A stretch of 64,000 nt of DNA from Chelydra serpentina. Taxonomy: Eukaryota; Chordata; Testudines; Chelydridae. Positions within the stretch are counted from its first letter, which is position 1; every line of letters begins with the position of its first letter. This document shows positions 42,746-57,804 of this stretch, one piece after another. The notes beneath the pieces are model-generated. The model was not told the DNA's origin. It saw only the letters and a list, made by a program, of their open reading frames with translations, and did no database searches. The translations under genes and the position numbers were made by a program. The stretch spans positions 15,521,501 through 15,585,500 of the forward strand of contig JBAIAC010000030.1 in NCBI GenBank assembly GCA_037349315.1, in the 5' to 3' direction.

Positions 42746-45089
42746 TTAATACTCAAGCAGATCTTCTATTATTCTAAGAATCTAATTTGTATCAACAGAG
42801 AATCTTTTCAAGAAAACAGTTCTAAAAATTCCTATCTGATATAAAATAAAAGATCATCTGAATGCTGCAATGACAACCTTTGGAAGGGGATAAAAGAAAT
42901 TACGCTGGAATTTATTTAAAAAAAAACAAAACCCAAAGTGGTATTGTGAAATTAACATATATTTAGATAAACTGAAAAACTTTCCAACTTTTAGATCGAG
43001 TGATTACATTTCTGTTCAATTCTATGAACTATAAATATATCATGAAAATTATATCCAGCATCTGCCTTTTACTACCCAGGATCCCCAACAACCTACACCT
43101 TCCTCATAAATGAACTGCCATGCTTACAAAAGTCAAGTGCTGTAAACATGAATTTGAGTAATTTTAATCATGCAAAATGGAAAACAGTGAATTCTCCCTT
43201 CCACAATTTTGTGTTCTAGAATAACTTTTAGGGGTTACCGCCGATACTGTCAGATCCTATACATCAAAAAAGAATCTTAGTAAGGACTCAAGTGAAAATC
43301 TGTAGGTATGAAATCCTACTTTCTTTTTGGTTATTATACTGGTCTTTATCTATCAGGAAGAGACTAGTGTTGTCAATACTGTATCCATGATGCCATACAG
43401 TTTAGCACAAGTGAACTATCAGCTCAGTCAAGGACTCTTGGCCTTGCCTTGTGCCTTCACAGCTAGTTATTACCTATCTGGAAACCACTCACTAACCAAA
43501 CCACTCAGAAACGCCACAGAGTACAGGACCAGCATCTTCAGCCGTCGCTTACGATGACCACTATGCATCTGTTGCTGCTCCCAAACAGGTGGGGGTTGAG
43601 GTCTCTGGATTCGTAAAACATATAGACCTAGTGACCACATGCTGGGCCTGCCCAGATTTCCCCCTACAACCTGTGCTGTGCACAGAACTACCTTGGAGCT
43701 CTGCTCCACAGGGTTCAGGGAACATGGAGTGCCCATGCACTGGTTCTCCACTGGCTTATTCTGCCAGTGCAGTGGAAAAGTACTTGGAGCCTACTACTAT
43801 GGGCAATGAAGTCTGCTCAGTATTTGTGCCTTCAGGTGAAATTCAAACCTTTGCAGACACGCAGCTACACCTACACACCAGTTACTATGCTATAAGTGGT
43901 TTGGAGGCTCTGTGCTGGCTCTATGCAAAATTGTTAATTTTGTCTATATGAATAAAATTCTCCTAAGTATTTATAATTTTGTCATAGTATCAAGAGTTTA
44001 TAATGAATAACTAATATATTCTGTTTTTATGCTGCTAAGCAGTTTGCACATCACGTGTTTGGGGTCGGAAGAATATTATTGTCATATTGCCAATCAATAA
44101 TAGTGGCAATTGCCATATATTTCGGATGCTTTACTGCTTCATGGCCTCTATTGGGAGGAAGAAACATGAAAAGTTTTCTGTTTTTTGCCTTTCCAAGTTA
44201 TATTTTTAGGATTATTTCCCAGAATAGACCAAGAATTTTTAGCCTCGATGATATCAAAACAGGACAAACAGATTATGGGTCCACAAAACAAACAGCTATT
44301 CAAATAATTAATTTGGGAAGAAAATACAATGAATTATGTAACTTTTGATAGGATAATAAGGTTTATAGCTAAAATGTGAATGTAATTGATATCAGTATAA
44401 AAAAGCAACAGTGGAAATATCCTCTCATATCCCAGAGGGGAGAGATATTGTATCTCTAATTTAAAGAGGCTTACATTGTGTGTTTAATCTGAACTAATCA
44501 GTTGCTGTAGATGTCCAAAGCATTTATGACATCTTGTCACAGAATCAGATTTTTGGCTGCTAACTTGATTTATCTTGTTGGCTCACTGCCTCCATGTTGT
44601 AAATGGAGTGGAGAAAGCTATTTTCCTGCCCTGATGGAATTTTCTCCTGATGAAAATTACTGACCTGAATAGTTAACTATAATCATCCCTAGAATCTAGC
44701 AGGTCAGCCATGATTCTGAAGTGGTACCATTTGTCAGAGTGCTGTACACTGTTACACTAGAAGGTGAACAATTTTGACACACTCTTAGGTAACCTGTCGT
44801 AACCTGTGAGCTAAGGGGACCAGGGAATGAACCTGGCCCCTGTGGAGGAGGCCAGGTCAAGATCTAAACAGCACTTAACTTCCACTTAAAATGTCAAAAT
44901 CAGGCCTATGTGGGTCTTATGTAGGACATAGGCCTTGTGTTGGCCTTCACAGCAGTGAATTGTACCACTGAATATGAATAACTCCAGTGACAAAGATTCA
45001 GTAACTCTCTTTGGAAGAACATTCCATACACCCTTTATTAATCTTTAGCTAGGGAAACTTTTTTTTTTCAACTGTCCACCCTCAATATT

Positions 45090-45765
45090 TCCTTGTCCAT
45101 TATCACCCTGCTATTTCTAGTGATACCAACCTAAAGCACTCTTAAAGGTTGAGTCCCTTCAAGTTATTTCAGCATAAACCAGCTTTACTGTCCTTCATTT
45201 TATGCAGTTTGTCAAGGCCTTTTCTTGAAACGGGGTACCCCAAAGAGCATGCAATATTCCAAACACTCTGGAATTGCAGCTGTATACAGAAGGATTATCA
45301 CATCCTGGCCAGCAATGTTTTGCAACCAGACCTTATTGCGAGCCGATGTCTACAATTTATAATCCACCACTCACTTCAGTTTTATCTTGGTATTTTTGCT
45401 TTCCAAGCATCATCTATTTATTCTATAGCCACACTTTGCAGTATTTCCCCACCAAATATACCACCTTGCATTTTTCCAGGTTGCATTTATTTTCTTTCTA
45501 TGCTCAGGTGTTTACAGCTCCCCTTACCTTAACATCAGCTGCAATTTTTTTCTATTGTCTCTGCAATACCGTTAATGAAAACAGGATCCAACACTGTCCC
45601 TTGCATGACTCCCAATAGCACTCTAACCAAATCAGTGAAGTGCTATTTTTGCTTACTCTGTCAGCAAGTTTTTGATTCATGTCCTAGTAACCCTATAACA
45701 GCCAATTCAATTTTTTCAATAGAATCTCACAAGGCACCATATCAGAACCATACAAATTCACCTTT
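45090..45765 (-). mobile_element. Decayed CR1-like LINE fragment
   Basis: In reverse orientation the segment follows the CR1 consensus in scattered words, for example plus-strand GAAAACAGGATCCAACACTG, CCCTTGCATGACTCCC, CTCTGTCAGCAAGTTTTTGA and TCACAAGGCACCATATC. These correspond to the usual CR1 stretch upstream of its reverse-transcriptase core. It is heavily diverged, so the family is less certain than for 16494-17480. Confidence 0.55.
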
Positions 45766-45822
45766 ACGCGAACAGGAAATCTAAACTGCTTCAACGCTGA
45801 TAGAACCAAAAGTAATATTAAG

Positions 45823-46220
45823 TAGAGCTGGTCAGAAAATGGGATTCTCCTCCCCCCCCCCCACCCCGAAAATATTGACTTTTCAGAAAAAAATTAAAAT
45901 AAAAAACTTCTATTCAGCCATGCTGCTAAGGTGCCTCATGGGAGGTCCTATTCATGGTGCATCATAAGAGATGTCGTCTAGCTGATGAATCCAGCCCATA
46001 AAGGAGAATAGGAGGCGTGAGCCAGCTGAACTACAACTCCCATGAGGCACTGTGGCAGCATTTCTGAATCAAAAGCTTTTCCGTTTTGGGGTGTTTAGTT
46101 TATTGAACAAAAATCAAAGTCTTCTGCAGAAAGCAGTCATTCTACAGAAAAAAATGGTTAGTCAAAAATCCAATTTTCCACTTAAAAACAAAATTCTGAG
46201 ACAATGTTTGACCAGTCCTA
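45823..46220. mobile_element. hAT-type MITE with nested inverted repeat
   Basis: The 398-bp element is flanked by ATATTAAG (45815-45822) and ACATTAAG (46221-46228), an 8-bp target duplication with one mismatch. The ends are TAGAGCTGGTCAGAAAA and TTTGACCAGTCCTA. Inside is a second inverted pair of about 33 bp, 45912-45944 with 46037-46069, sharing GTGCCTCATGGGAG. Non-coding. Confidence 0.75.
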
Positions 46221-49079
46221 ACATTAAGAGGATGTTTGCTGCAACATGGTGAAAATGAGCGCAGACTGCTGTGCAGAGGGGTGGAAAAACAAGCAGTGAG
46301 CCCTAAAACAATGAAAGCATCATTTAAGTTGCTTATCTTGGCCTGAAAATATTGGGGAGAGAAACTAAATGGAGGAGAGAAAAGACAACTGTGGTGACTA
46401 CACAATTAAATTGTTCACAAAGATAATCCCTATATTCTTCATTACACTTGCACTATGCTTGCCAGACTAAGAAAACAGGCAAATGTTGTTTTAATTTTTT
46501 TAGAGTAAACTTGTACCCTTAATAGGTTTTGCCAAGTTCTAATAACAACCCTTTCCATGACTAGAGCGGACACATAACCGAGATGACTCACTAGCATAAA
46601 AAATGTTTAGCCCCTCAGTGAGTTCCAGGTATCAGCTAAATTGCTGAAACGTATTGTGTTTCTTTACCTTCACATACAGGATGTGAATTCAGACTAGTAC
46701 CAAAGCCACAAAATTCAGATCCAGATTTCAAAGCACTTTACCCCTCCCGAGTGTTCAGATCTGGGGATTTGGTTTGCCCCCATTATAAAGATGATGTCCA
46801 GTCAGCAACTTAGGTTTTGGACTGGGATTCTAAACCCTTCCAAAATTTATGGGGTTTCAGATACACGGATTAAAAACAAAATACAATGTAAATATTAAAG
46901 GGGAGTCTGAACCAAAACCCTGAAACTAGTATGGCCCTATATCAGAAATAGATCGACTAGTCATGCATCAAGTAGTATAGAATGAAAGTATTTTAAAATT
47001 TCCCTGCTGTGGATACTCAGTTCCACAGAGCTAGGGCAAAAAGATACATGCAAAAACTATATACTCCTACAGTTCTTATAGATTCAAAACTATTCGTTAA
47101 TCTTATATTTACCCAAGCTGAATTTAAATGTGTGAGAAGGGCTGTGGTGATGTAGTTTATCAAAACGCAGATGTGGAAACAAACACCTGTTAATACTTAA
47201 ACAGTAACAACAGATAGAAGTAAATTTGCTTTCTGGGTGGCGTACAAAAAAGTAAAGGGTCTTGTGATCTCACAGAGAGTATATTTTCTTTTTAAAGTAC
47301 ACACTGAAAAATTACAAAATCTCTTCAAATGACCTAGCAAATTCCATAGTCCTTTCAGAGGGGACAATGGGGATCAAAAAGGCTTGGAAAATTAAGTAAC
47401 GGGCCATTTTTCTTTGATATATGAACTCTGAGTCTATCATGAAAACCATAAAAGGTTATATTTCCAGGTGTTAAAAAGCAAAGTTACTCACTGTGGAGGA
47501 ATTCCCTTCTGGAGCCTTCACACAGATACCCATTCTGCTATCATGCTTGAGTGAAAATTGACTCACCACACACCTCAAATGAACAAAGTACTGGGTACTG
47601 CTATCTGATTGTGATACAGAGAACAAAAAGAAAAGAGAATAGATTCCTTAGCTCAAGAGGGGAGGAAAAAGAAGTGTGTGGGAGGAATGGAGGATCAGTA
47701 AACAATTTTCCTTCCTCTTGTTTGCTCTTTATATCTGTGTAGATTATTGGCTCTGCCAGAAGAAAAAAGCACAGACTGTCATGTCAAGTAGCAATGGTGG
47801 ATGCGGAAGTTTTCTTCTAGCCATTCTAGATCAGTTAAGTCTTTCTGGATACCTTGAGTATGAAATTCTGCAGCAGGAAGCTTTTACATACTTTAGCCCC
47901 AGAAAGACTTTACATGCAATCCAATTTACAAAAGTCAGCACAAGATGCTGCCATGCTGGGTTGAATATGGAGCAATATAAAAAAAAATTAGTCATTTCTA
48001 AAATGTCTTCCTGCCCTACTTAACTATTCATGCTGAGGTTGCAAAATGTATGCCATGCCTTATTTGTTGGTAGGACGCAAAGTTTTTCTGACTCGAGGAA
48101 TTATTTTGAATAAATGTGTAATACCTCCCAAAAATCTCCTTGGGCTTCATTCTGTAACACGCTCTCTGAGCACAACTTACTCTGATTACTAGGACCACTA
48201 TCATAATCTAGGCTAAAGGTAATTATGGCAAGTAGGAAGACTGCTTACTGAAGGACAATGATGAATATGAAATGATCTGGAGGCATTTATTTGATATATG
48301 CTTGCTATGAGAAATCATAATACCGCACTTTTTTCATCTGTTAATCTTAAAATGTGTAGGATATTTTATGATTTCGGCTTATAGCAATATACTTTATTTT
48401 GTCTTACAGCAGCTTCAAGCATATGTGCTTGTGATTTGTGTGGGTGGGTGGTAGATGTGCATTTTTTACATACATTTTTACAGACATGATCAAAATGTAA
48501 TTAACCCCACTTAATATTTTTAGACTAGATATCTATGTTTCCCCCCCCTCACATGGTGCAAAGTGTTCAAACATTAGCAATGTTAGTACTAAAAACAGCT
48601 ACTGTTATGCTCCGAGACAGGATTAATTGTTTCTTAGTTGGCTTCAGTTTTCTAACAACTCTAAGAAAGGTGTAAACCATGTAATTGTAGCCAATTAATT
48701 AACACATTATAGTACTATGAGAGACAGAAGGTGTTGCCAAGTGTACACTCATAAGGAACAGTAATTTATGGAGTAAGCAAATCTGATTGAAAACTCTTGA
48801 AAAAATAATGTTTGTTTAGGGAAATTTTCTGGGAGTTATCTCTGTAGAAATGCAAATACTGGAAAAACTGACACCTTCTACATTAAATCTGGGTAGCCTA
48901 GAATCTGGCTTCCTTAGCCCTGGGAAACAAATTTCTGCAATAGGGATGATCTAACTCAACAGCACGTGAGGCAATATGCGTGCTTGCTACAGCAGGGCAT
49001 TTCAAGACAAGGCACCTTAATCTTTTAGCCTGTAAAGCAGTAATAAGATGACATCAATCTGAGTAGGGAAAAAGTGCAG

Positions 49080-49250
49080 CAACGTGGTTAGAGCAGGGAG
49101 CTGGGCATTTGGGCCCTTGTGATCTTGTCTGGGGCTCTGCCTCTAACTCAAGTGTGTCACCTTGAGCATGTAATTTAATTTCTCTCAGTTATTTCATGTG
49201 TGTGAAAGCGCTTTGGGATCCTCAAATAAAAAGTGCTACAGTGTCAGGCA
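49080..49250 (+). repeat. MIR-like CORE-SINE copy, sense
   Basis: The plus strand shows GTTAGAGCAGGGAGCTGGGC, TGGGGCTCTGCCTCTAACTC, TAATTTCTCTCAGTTAT and AAGCGCTTTGGGATCCTCAA, matching the order of a CORE-SINE. Confidence 0.7.
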
Positions 49251-50522
49251 CGAACTGGGAGAAGGATGAAATGCCGGGACAAAAGGCTAAGCTAATCTCT
49301 CTCAACTATTAGGAAAAAATACCTTAAATGACGAATCCAGAGGAAACAGGAGGAAAAAAACAGAGGAAGTGAAACAAGTATTTGCCACATTCCTTGGCAT
49401 TATTATACTGTACACTTACGTACACATAATTTCATAAATCAAACTGAATTCAGAAGTTTTACGACTGAAAATCAATATATTCACTTCTCAACACGAGAAA
49501 TATGAAGTAATCTAATTAGAAGGGTGAGGTAATATCTTCTGTTGGTAAGCACATTTCCTTATCAAAGCCATTTTCAGGAGCTTTTCTGGAGATGCTGACA
49601 TGAATTGGATACAGACAGTGCTACGGATGAGTGAACTCCTTACAGAAGTCTACCTGTAAATACACATACTTAAGGCTTCCTCTATGCTCCCATCTGCTTA
49701 TGAGTGCAGATCACAGCTTTTTTTTTTTTTTTAAGGTGGGGGAGAAGAGCTAAAGGCATATGCCATGATCTGCCCCCATTCCTTAGAGACCCTACTGTGT
49801 GGTCCCAGTACGTAGATTTGGTGGGAGTGGGAGGAGACAGGGATTCTGCCATAATTTATACGACTGCCTCCTGCACATGTCTGGAAACTCTTATCCCTTG
49901 GTGGGATTTCTAGAAGTGTCTGAGGAAAGTCAATGGCAGCATTGCTGTGGCAGATGCCAGGCTGAATTAAAGCTGGCCTGGAGCTGTGGGTCAAGGGGGA
50001 AATTATGATTCTTGCGCAGACACTTACCCTCAAACACGTTCAATCCGGTGTAAGAACAAATTCATGTTCAACTAAGGCTACAATGACCAAATTCTGACTT
50101 CTGATCTGACCTGCTCTGGAGGTTAAAGGTTAGTGCACTATACCAGTGCACTAGCTGGCCCCCCTAAACCGCCCTTTTAATCAGTAACTACTAGTTGAGA
50201 CTGAAACTTCTAATCTTAACCTATTTAAAACTCAAACAAAGCCTTGTAAGTAAGTAAGTAATTGCTGTTACTTTCCCTCAAACTCTGCTTCCCATTTCAC
50301 TTTCACAGACCATAAACTCCACAGAAAATAATAACTTTTGACTTCTGACCCCTTCGTTCATTAAACCCTCTGTAATCACCAATGTAGATTGTTGTATTTA
50401 ACAATGCAGCTGAATATTCCAGGATACTAGAGCTGAAAGCTTGGGCTGCTAAGATCTGATCTATAAAAAAAAAATGTTATTTTTCTCTTATTTTTCCAAA
50501 TAAGCCCTCAAAAGTATCTTCA

Positions 50523-50945
<423 letters not shown>

Positions 50946-51957
50946 CTACAAACTGTTCTGAACTCCCTTCCCACTGCTAGAAGGTTTCGCTCTTGGTTTT
51001 GCCTGAATTGTCTGTAGGAGACAATGTAGTCTAGAGTTAGCACATAACTGGGAGTCACATACTTCTGAGTTCTAATCATAGTTCTGCTGCTGACTCACTA
51101 TGGTTAAGAGAACTATACCTTTAATTTACTTCACCGAGTCTCAGAGGTTACAAGGATCTAAAAACTGGGAGATATTACATGCCAAGGGGAAAATTTGGAC
51201 TCAGTTCATTTTTGCATATGTATTTTGACTGGCCACAGGTCAGTTAACAGTACCTCCCATGTTGGGAATATGATTTATCTGAGAAGATGCGGTGGCCAAA
51301 TGAGTCAAGTACACCAAGAGCAAGAGGCAGACCCTGCCCATGAACATTCTTGCACAATCCCTGCTGTAGAGGGTTTGCAGAGTGGTGGTCTCAACATGGA
51401 TTTGGAGGAGAGCCAGACTCAAGTCAGCAAAATTGTATTTCATGGTTTCTCATCAGGACATGGCTTGGCGGGGGCGGGGGCATGTGCACAGCATTCGGCC
51501 AGAATTTGGCAGCATCTGTGGTAAAGGTTACCTGATAAAAAAAAAAATTTGATGATACAAGGACAAGGTTGCAACCTTTGGATTTCTTTGCTGTTATGAG
51601 CTTGTCAAGATCCTTCAAACCAAAACGTCAGTAGATAGAAAAGCCCAAGGTGGTTGTACAAAAATGATCACATATCTGTGAGCCTACATTTACATGGATG
51701 ACTATCATTCCTGCACTCAAATGGATGTTTAGACCTCCAGATACCCATCTCCATCTGTGGTTATGGTCAGTGCGCACACACATAGATAAATGTGTGTGGG
51801 GGGGTGTATGTGTGTGTGCGTGCGTGCATGCAAAAAGGCTTCTAGTGTCTAAAAACTGGGCCCTTAATATGTCACATACCAAAATCATAAACGTGATAAA
51901 AAAAATCTGAACCAGTCTGTTTTTACCCAGTGAATGCTGAGTTTGGAAAAAAAATTG

Positions 51958-51997
<40 letters not shown>
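51958..51997. repeat. (AT)n(AC)n compound microsatellite
   Basis: About 18 bp of AT followed directly by about 22 bp of AC. Confidence 0.95.
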
Positions 51998-54900
51998 GAT
52001 AAATAGAGATAGACAATAGCCGATGCCCATGACTCATGGGGGTCTATTAGCACTGACTATATGAGCCATGCACAGTACCAATTTCCCACACACTTTGTCA
52101 GTTCAACTCAATTTTGAACAGCCCTAACGTCCCTACTATACTAGATCTAGTTCTCTCAAGCAAAGTATATACTACTTGGGCTAAACTGCATGGTGGTTTC
52201 ATAACACAGTTTTAATTAAGCCACCATACCTGTTTTAAAAAATATCAAGATCCGTTTAACAGTAGGAAATATTAATTTTACAATGGCTTCTTCCTGAAAT
52301 CAATCAGATTAGCATGGAATTTTTAGGACTAAGGGGGGCTAGAAAAATAACTGCACTTCTCTCAGCCCTGTTTCATTTCCTTCATTAGCAGTCTAGCACT
52401 CCACTATAAATAAACTCTTCCGTTCTTCAAATATTTCGAACACTTCTTACAATTGGTAAAAACTCAGAAATCCTGTGACCTCCCCCCCTCAAAATAAAAA
52501 TACAGCTGGACAGAAATACAGGAATAAGTAATTTAACAACCTCTCCTCTATAAAGAAAAACATTCCAAAAGCAAGTCTTAAAATGATGCTAGATACGATA
52601 AGTAGGTTTTTTTTAGCCTGAAGAAGCAATTAGTGTTAAAACTAATGAACTAGAAAAGCAAAGTAAATTTGAACATGTAGTTGAAACATAAAATTAGGTA
52701 ACTTGCAAGTATTTGGAATTAAACCGCAGGACCAAGAAATTGCTAAATGATCCAAAGTGAATAAGGATGGAGAGGAAAACACCATTAAAATGCTCACTGG
52801 GCCAAATCCAAGATTCCTGAAGTCAGATTAAACTTGATTTTCACAAGCAATCTACTTACCTACCTGGCCATTTATTTATTCTGGGCTCCTCACTGGGATA
52901 TCTGAGTACCTACAGAGAGCTGAGTGCATGCAATCCTTCCTACCATGTGGGTACCACCAACCCAGCAGCTTCACAGCCAATACTATAACTAAACTTGGAA
53001 GGATTCAATTTTTATTGGTAAATGTCAGGAAACATTGATTTCACACGCACAAACCAATGAAAAGATATTTCCATAATTAATCAACTTTTAAAAATAAGCA
53101 AGATAAACTCTCCAGCAGCATTTTTCTTATTAGAGTTTGTTTTAAGGATATTTACTTTGTATTTTTTGACATGTGATGTTCAAAATTTGTGTTTTAACAG
53201 TTGTAAAGCTTAGAGTGTTTGAACCACAACGTCTACTGTCATTAAATAATTATTGTCTGACCTCCACCCCCATAATTTCTGCAACACTGAACATTTTAAA
53301 AACTATAAAAAGGAAAAAGCTTCAAAATAAACATTAATGTGATCCATCGAAATGATCAAAAATAAAAATCAAATTCTGCCAAGCCTAACGATAACACATG
53401 GGCTGTAGTCATGTCCACTGCATGCACTGACTGAAGCATACAATGTGAGAGTCTGCATGTTCGTGTGCGCACGAGGTTTGCAGGTACCCAGTGGAACCCC
53501 ATCATTGCAGACCCTCCTCCCCACTTCCACATTGTCATGAAGGAAACTGCTCCACAATTTACAAGGCTGGACTGAGTCCTCCTGGGAGGCTTGTCTGCAG
53601 AATATTCCTCCCAGTACAGTGGAACCAAGACAATCAGGATCCAGACCTTAGTTGGAAGAAGGGTCCCGAAAATAATGCCAGTTTGTGCAATTAGATTTCT
53701 AGTTAATTAGTATATTTCTACTGCACTAAAACGTATCTTTTCATGTTAATAATCAATCCTTCAAAGGGCTTTATGGTATTTCCTTAGACAATGATTGAGA
53801 GATATTTTAGCAACATACCATTTTTTTAAGAAACAGAAATAAAAAGAAAGAGCAGCAGCATTTACAACCTGTAATATCCATCTTCATTTTGTTTTGGTTT
53901 ATTAAGGAGAAGCAATTATCAAAGAAAAACAAGGCAGCTTTTCTTCCTTTCTAGATTAACTTCTGACCAACAGTGCTTTTTATTGGCTTACGGAAAAATA
54001 ACTTTTATCAGATTGACTAAAACCAAGAATCAATACATGTTAATACTTCTGCAGGATCTTTTTATGAGCAATACTGATCACATACTATCTTTGCTAATTA
54101 ACTAGACACTTAAATATATACAGATAGTTACAGTACATCAGTTTAAAGCTCACAGTACAGTAATAGTATAAGTACTAGATGAACTGGTGAGAATTACTGA
54201 TTACTTTTAGAATTCACGTTAGCTAAGAAAATATTCTGCTGACCTGCTCTGCCTTTGACTACATATATATTAAAACTAATCAGGCAAATCCCGTACATGC
54301 AAACTTGAAATTTGACAATGCAGAGGACCATTTTGCTTCAGGATTTACAAAGTCCTACAAAAAGTATCCAATAAACACAAATATAAAAGATGTCAACTGC
54401 ACTGAAGCTTGACTAAAAACCACCTCCAGCAGGCAACACCCTGATTTAAGTGACCACAACAAAGTATCCCAAAGGTTTCCAATACAACTGAATTTGAATT
54501 TGACCTTTACTTAAAGATCACTTCTACTAGGCATCCAATTTTTGCTGCTCCCTTGAGAGGGTTTCCGTTCTCTGCAGTCTGATTTGTTTGCACCTTTTTA
54601 TCACTTATCACCCTATAGACAAACATAGCTTATAACTATATAGTTTAATATACTATTATTTAACTGAAAGGAAATGGTTTAAAAGGAGATGGAGAGAGAG
54701 GAACCGGATGTTCACAGGACTAAGTTGGGATATGCTGCCTTTCATATATTAGAATTCAGTACATGTTAGAAGTGACCTGCCTGATGGTCATTCAGTGGCC
54801 CATGTGAAATAACAGTTAGTGGACTCAGTCCAGTTAGTTATTTGTGGACAAGCGTCCATATCACACAAATCATCACAACTGATACTCATGTGAGCATTCT

Positions 54901-55407
54901 CAGCAATGAGAACAAGGAGCTAAAACAATCCTTCAAGTTGCTGACTGCCCGTCAACTCCCATTGATGTCAGTGGTGTATTAATTATGATGTGACCAAGCA
55001 GCAAATGGTGGCAATGCACTCCCATTGAGGCCAAGAGAAGCTGAAGATGGTCAGCACCATGTAGGAGGCATTCTGGGCCCTGAATCAGCATTTGTGACCA
55101 ATAGCCTTGTGCCCCCTAGAGGTGGCCCTCAAAACCAGGATGGAAGCAGATTGTCAGGTCAGTGATGGGGAAGCTTAAACTATCACCAAAGCTATTCCGT
55201 GGAGAGAGGATTTTATTTTCTAGTACATTCAGCCTAGCACCACTAATCACTTAAACAAAAGCTGGAAGCAATAGAAACCCATTCAGGATACTGTCTGGGA
55301 CAAACCTACCCCACTGTTTTCTGACAGTTCAAATATCTGTCAACATGTAAGGATACCAAATACAGAATGATATATGCTGTGCATGCCCTTCACTTAAAAA
55401 ATGCCCA

Positions 55408-55613
55408 TAGGCCAAAATGATCAAACTTAGTTGCCTACATTTAGGCTCCTAAATCCATATTTAGTCACCTAAATAAAAGCAGCCTAATTTCAAAGCTGCT
55501 GAGCACTTGCAGCACCCATGAACTCCAAGGGGAGTTGTGTGTTCTTGGCACCTTTGAAATAAGACTACATTTATCTACAGATTTAGGTGCCTTCATTTGA
55601 AAACTTTGGCCAT
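55408..55613. mobile_element. Inverted-end MITE-like element
   Basis: The beginning (TAGGCCAAAATGATCAAACT, then GGCTCCTAAATCC) pairs with the end (GATTTAGGTGCC, then CATTTGAAAACTTTGGCCAT). Non-coding; the target duplication is unclear. Confidence 0.65.
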
Positions 55614-57177
55614 ACAAAATATATTTGTAACCAAAGAAATGTATAAATAGTATTTTAAAAGACATTTTTAAAAAGTAGTGAATAAAACCACACAAAATGT
55701 TTGCTTTATTTCTAAGCATCCAGGATTGAGAATGCCAAGGTTTGGTTTCCTGAGAAGGCACTGCAGCCATTTCCTTCCCCACCCTTGCAAGAACCAGGAA
55801 GACGACCTAGGAAAAGTGTCTTTCTAGGGCTTCCATTTGCAGGCAGGCAGAGCAGTTCGTGAAAGCCTTATTAAAAAGAACTCTAACAGCTGTCTTTCTT
55901 ATCACAGATTCTGTTTATTTGTGTTTACACCTAAAAATTAAACAAACTTTTATTTTGCTACATAAAATGAGTTTTTAATATGCAGTCTAAGGTTAAATCA
56001 TCAGTGTCATTTTGAGCAGCAAGAATGCAAATGGACCTTGCTAATCTGGACACCCTAAAATCATCGGTCTTTCACCCTCTTCTCAGCAAAGAGTTAGCAG
56101 TGGCCTACAATGAAGACTCATATTACAAGAATGTCATTACTGTGGCAAAATCCACTACCAGACCTATAAATAAATAGTAGTAAATTAAACTTGTTAAATA
56201 AGCAAACAAAGCACTTTTGTGAGGCAACAATCTGGACTTTTCCTCTTTGCTCACAAAATTCATTCCATCACAGTGTCTCACCCACAGTTATCAGTGTTAT
56301 TAGTGTGGTTCAGAAGCTCCACTGTATTGAATAACTTCTTAAAAAATGCCACAAAATCTTTTCAGCGAGTGTAAAACAAACTTGAAGATGGGAATTTAAA
56401 TATGGATGTTCCCTAAAACATTTGCTTTATTCACCAGCTTTGACTATGAAACTCTGTTTTTAAAGGAAGTGTCTCTTTTCCAAACTTGTCAGTTATCCTT
56501 GCCACCACATTCCTTTGTCAATGCTGCCTGGAGCTGCTTAATCTCAGCCACTTTAAGATGCACCTGTGAATCAGACTGGGTTAATCAGACTAACAGATGG
56601 CAGGGGCCAAACAGTGAACTAAGAACTTATGTAATTTAAATAGCATCCAACATTTCACAGCATCAGAACAGAGGCAGTTGTATACAGCAGTGTCTCTTGT
56701 ACAATTGGACAACACCGGTACTTAATCATTTGAACGTATGTTTCGGTTACGTATTATTTACCAAACAAGAGCTAATTACAAAGCAGCCTGAAAAATGAAT
56801 GTATACTTGACAGCTACATACTGTAACAATATGACATCTCTAATGCATGATCTCTAAGTAAGTTAATGTGAAATGCAGCAGTCTATGTTCTTTAAGTCAG
56901 TGATACTGTACTAAAAAAGTGTGCACAATGGCACGCCACCAGTAATCCACAGGGGTTTGATAATTCCATGGAGCCACATAAGAAATCAATATGAATATTT
57001 TTCTTCCTAGTGATTGATCCACTTAGGCCATATTAATAACTCTCTAAATAACCAAAAGGGAAGAAAGTTTAACGTCCACATAGGTTTCAGATTCTTTTTA
57101 CCCACTTTCACATTAACTGAGTATCATAAATGTTCAAGTTTAGTTGGACTACTAATTAGAGAAAGTGCTTTCCATGG

Positions 57178-57282
57178 GATAAAATCCTGCAGTTCTCACT
57201 CCAGGAATAAATCCCATTGTCTCCAAGTGCATTAATTGTCTCCAGTAGAATTTCTGCCTGAGTAAAGGCTGCAGGATTTGGT
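57178..57282. repeat. Short imperfect palindrome (GAAGTCAATGG-type family)
   Basis: Ends AAAATCCTGCAGTTCTCACT and GAGTAAAGGCTGCAGGATTT are inverted. The core is degenerate. Confidence 0.6.
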
Positions 57283-57729
57283 CCATTAAGGTTCAGTTAA
57301 AAATAGTTCCAAACCACCTTTTAATTAACTCATTCTCAAACAGATTCTTTTTCTTTAGTTAAAACTTCAAATCAGACACAAGAGCAGAAAGTGACAGGGG
57401 ATGAGAGTTTATAAATTGGACTCCATAACACAACAATGGTTAACTTTAATTTAGGAAGAAGGAAAACTACTAAAAAGTTAATGATAAACTAAGATAGAAA
57501 GAACAGACAAGTAAAACAAACTGGGTATGCAACAATGTTAGTTTATTTTCATGTTCCAGAGTCATGAAATAAGTTACACAGAGAAAACAGTTGGGAAAAG
57601 TTATTGCTATTTGATATCACATGCATTTAAGAGCCAAGAAGCCAAGTAGTTGACAGTGCAAAAGGTTAGAAAGCAACTACTTTGCACGTGGGTCCCGCCA
57701 GTCACCTCCAGCAGTTGGCTGTTACTTAC

Positions 57730-57804
57730 TCATATGGTTGTTGTCATTCACAAAATCCTCTGAGCCATCATTGTCATCTTCATCATCTCCAGATGAAAGA
57801 GCAT
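57730..57804 (-). CDS. FGFR2: FGFR2 acid-box exon
   Basis: This 75-bp exon encodes the acidic linker between Ig I and Ig II, starting DALSSGDDEDDNDGSED and ending FVNDNNHM. In FGFRs the acid box competes with heparan sulfate for the basic face of Ig II and keeps the unliganded receptor inactive. The first Asp codon is completed from the upstream exon (G plus AT). The last base (A) joins GA of the next exon to give Arg before APYWT. The acceptor is ATGGCAG and the donor is GTAAGT. The C-terminal half differs from the human linker as I recall it, which is normal for this fast-evolving segment. The exon is too short to be obvious as an open frame, but phase, composition and position support it. 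Confidence 0.93.

Noticed and set aside
43589..43951. 120-codon open stretch on the plus strand
   Set aside because: No domain or splice support; local composition suggests an unassigned repeat.
51628..52053. 141-codon open stretch on the minus strand
   Set aside because: Low-complexity frame through AT/AC and GT-rich repeats.
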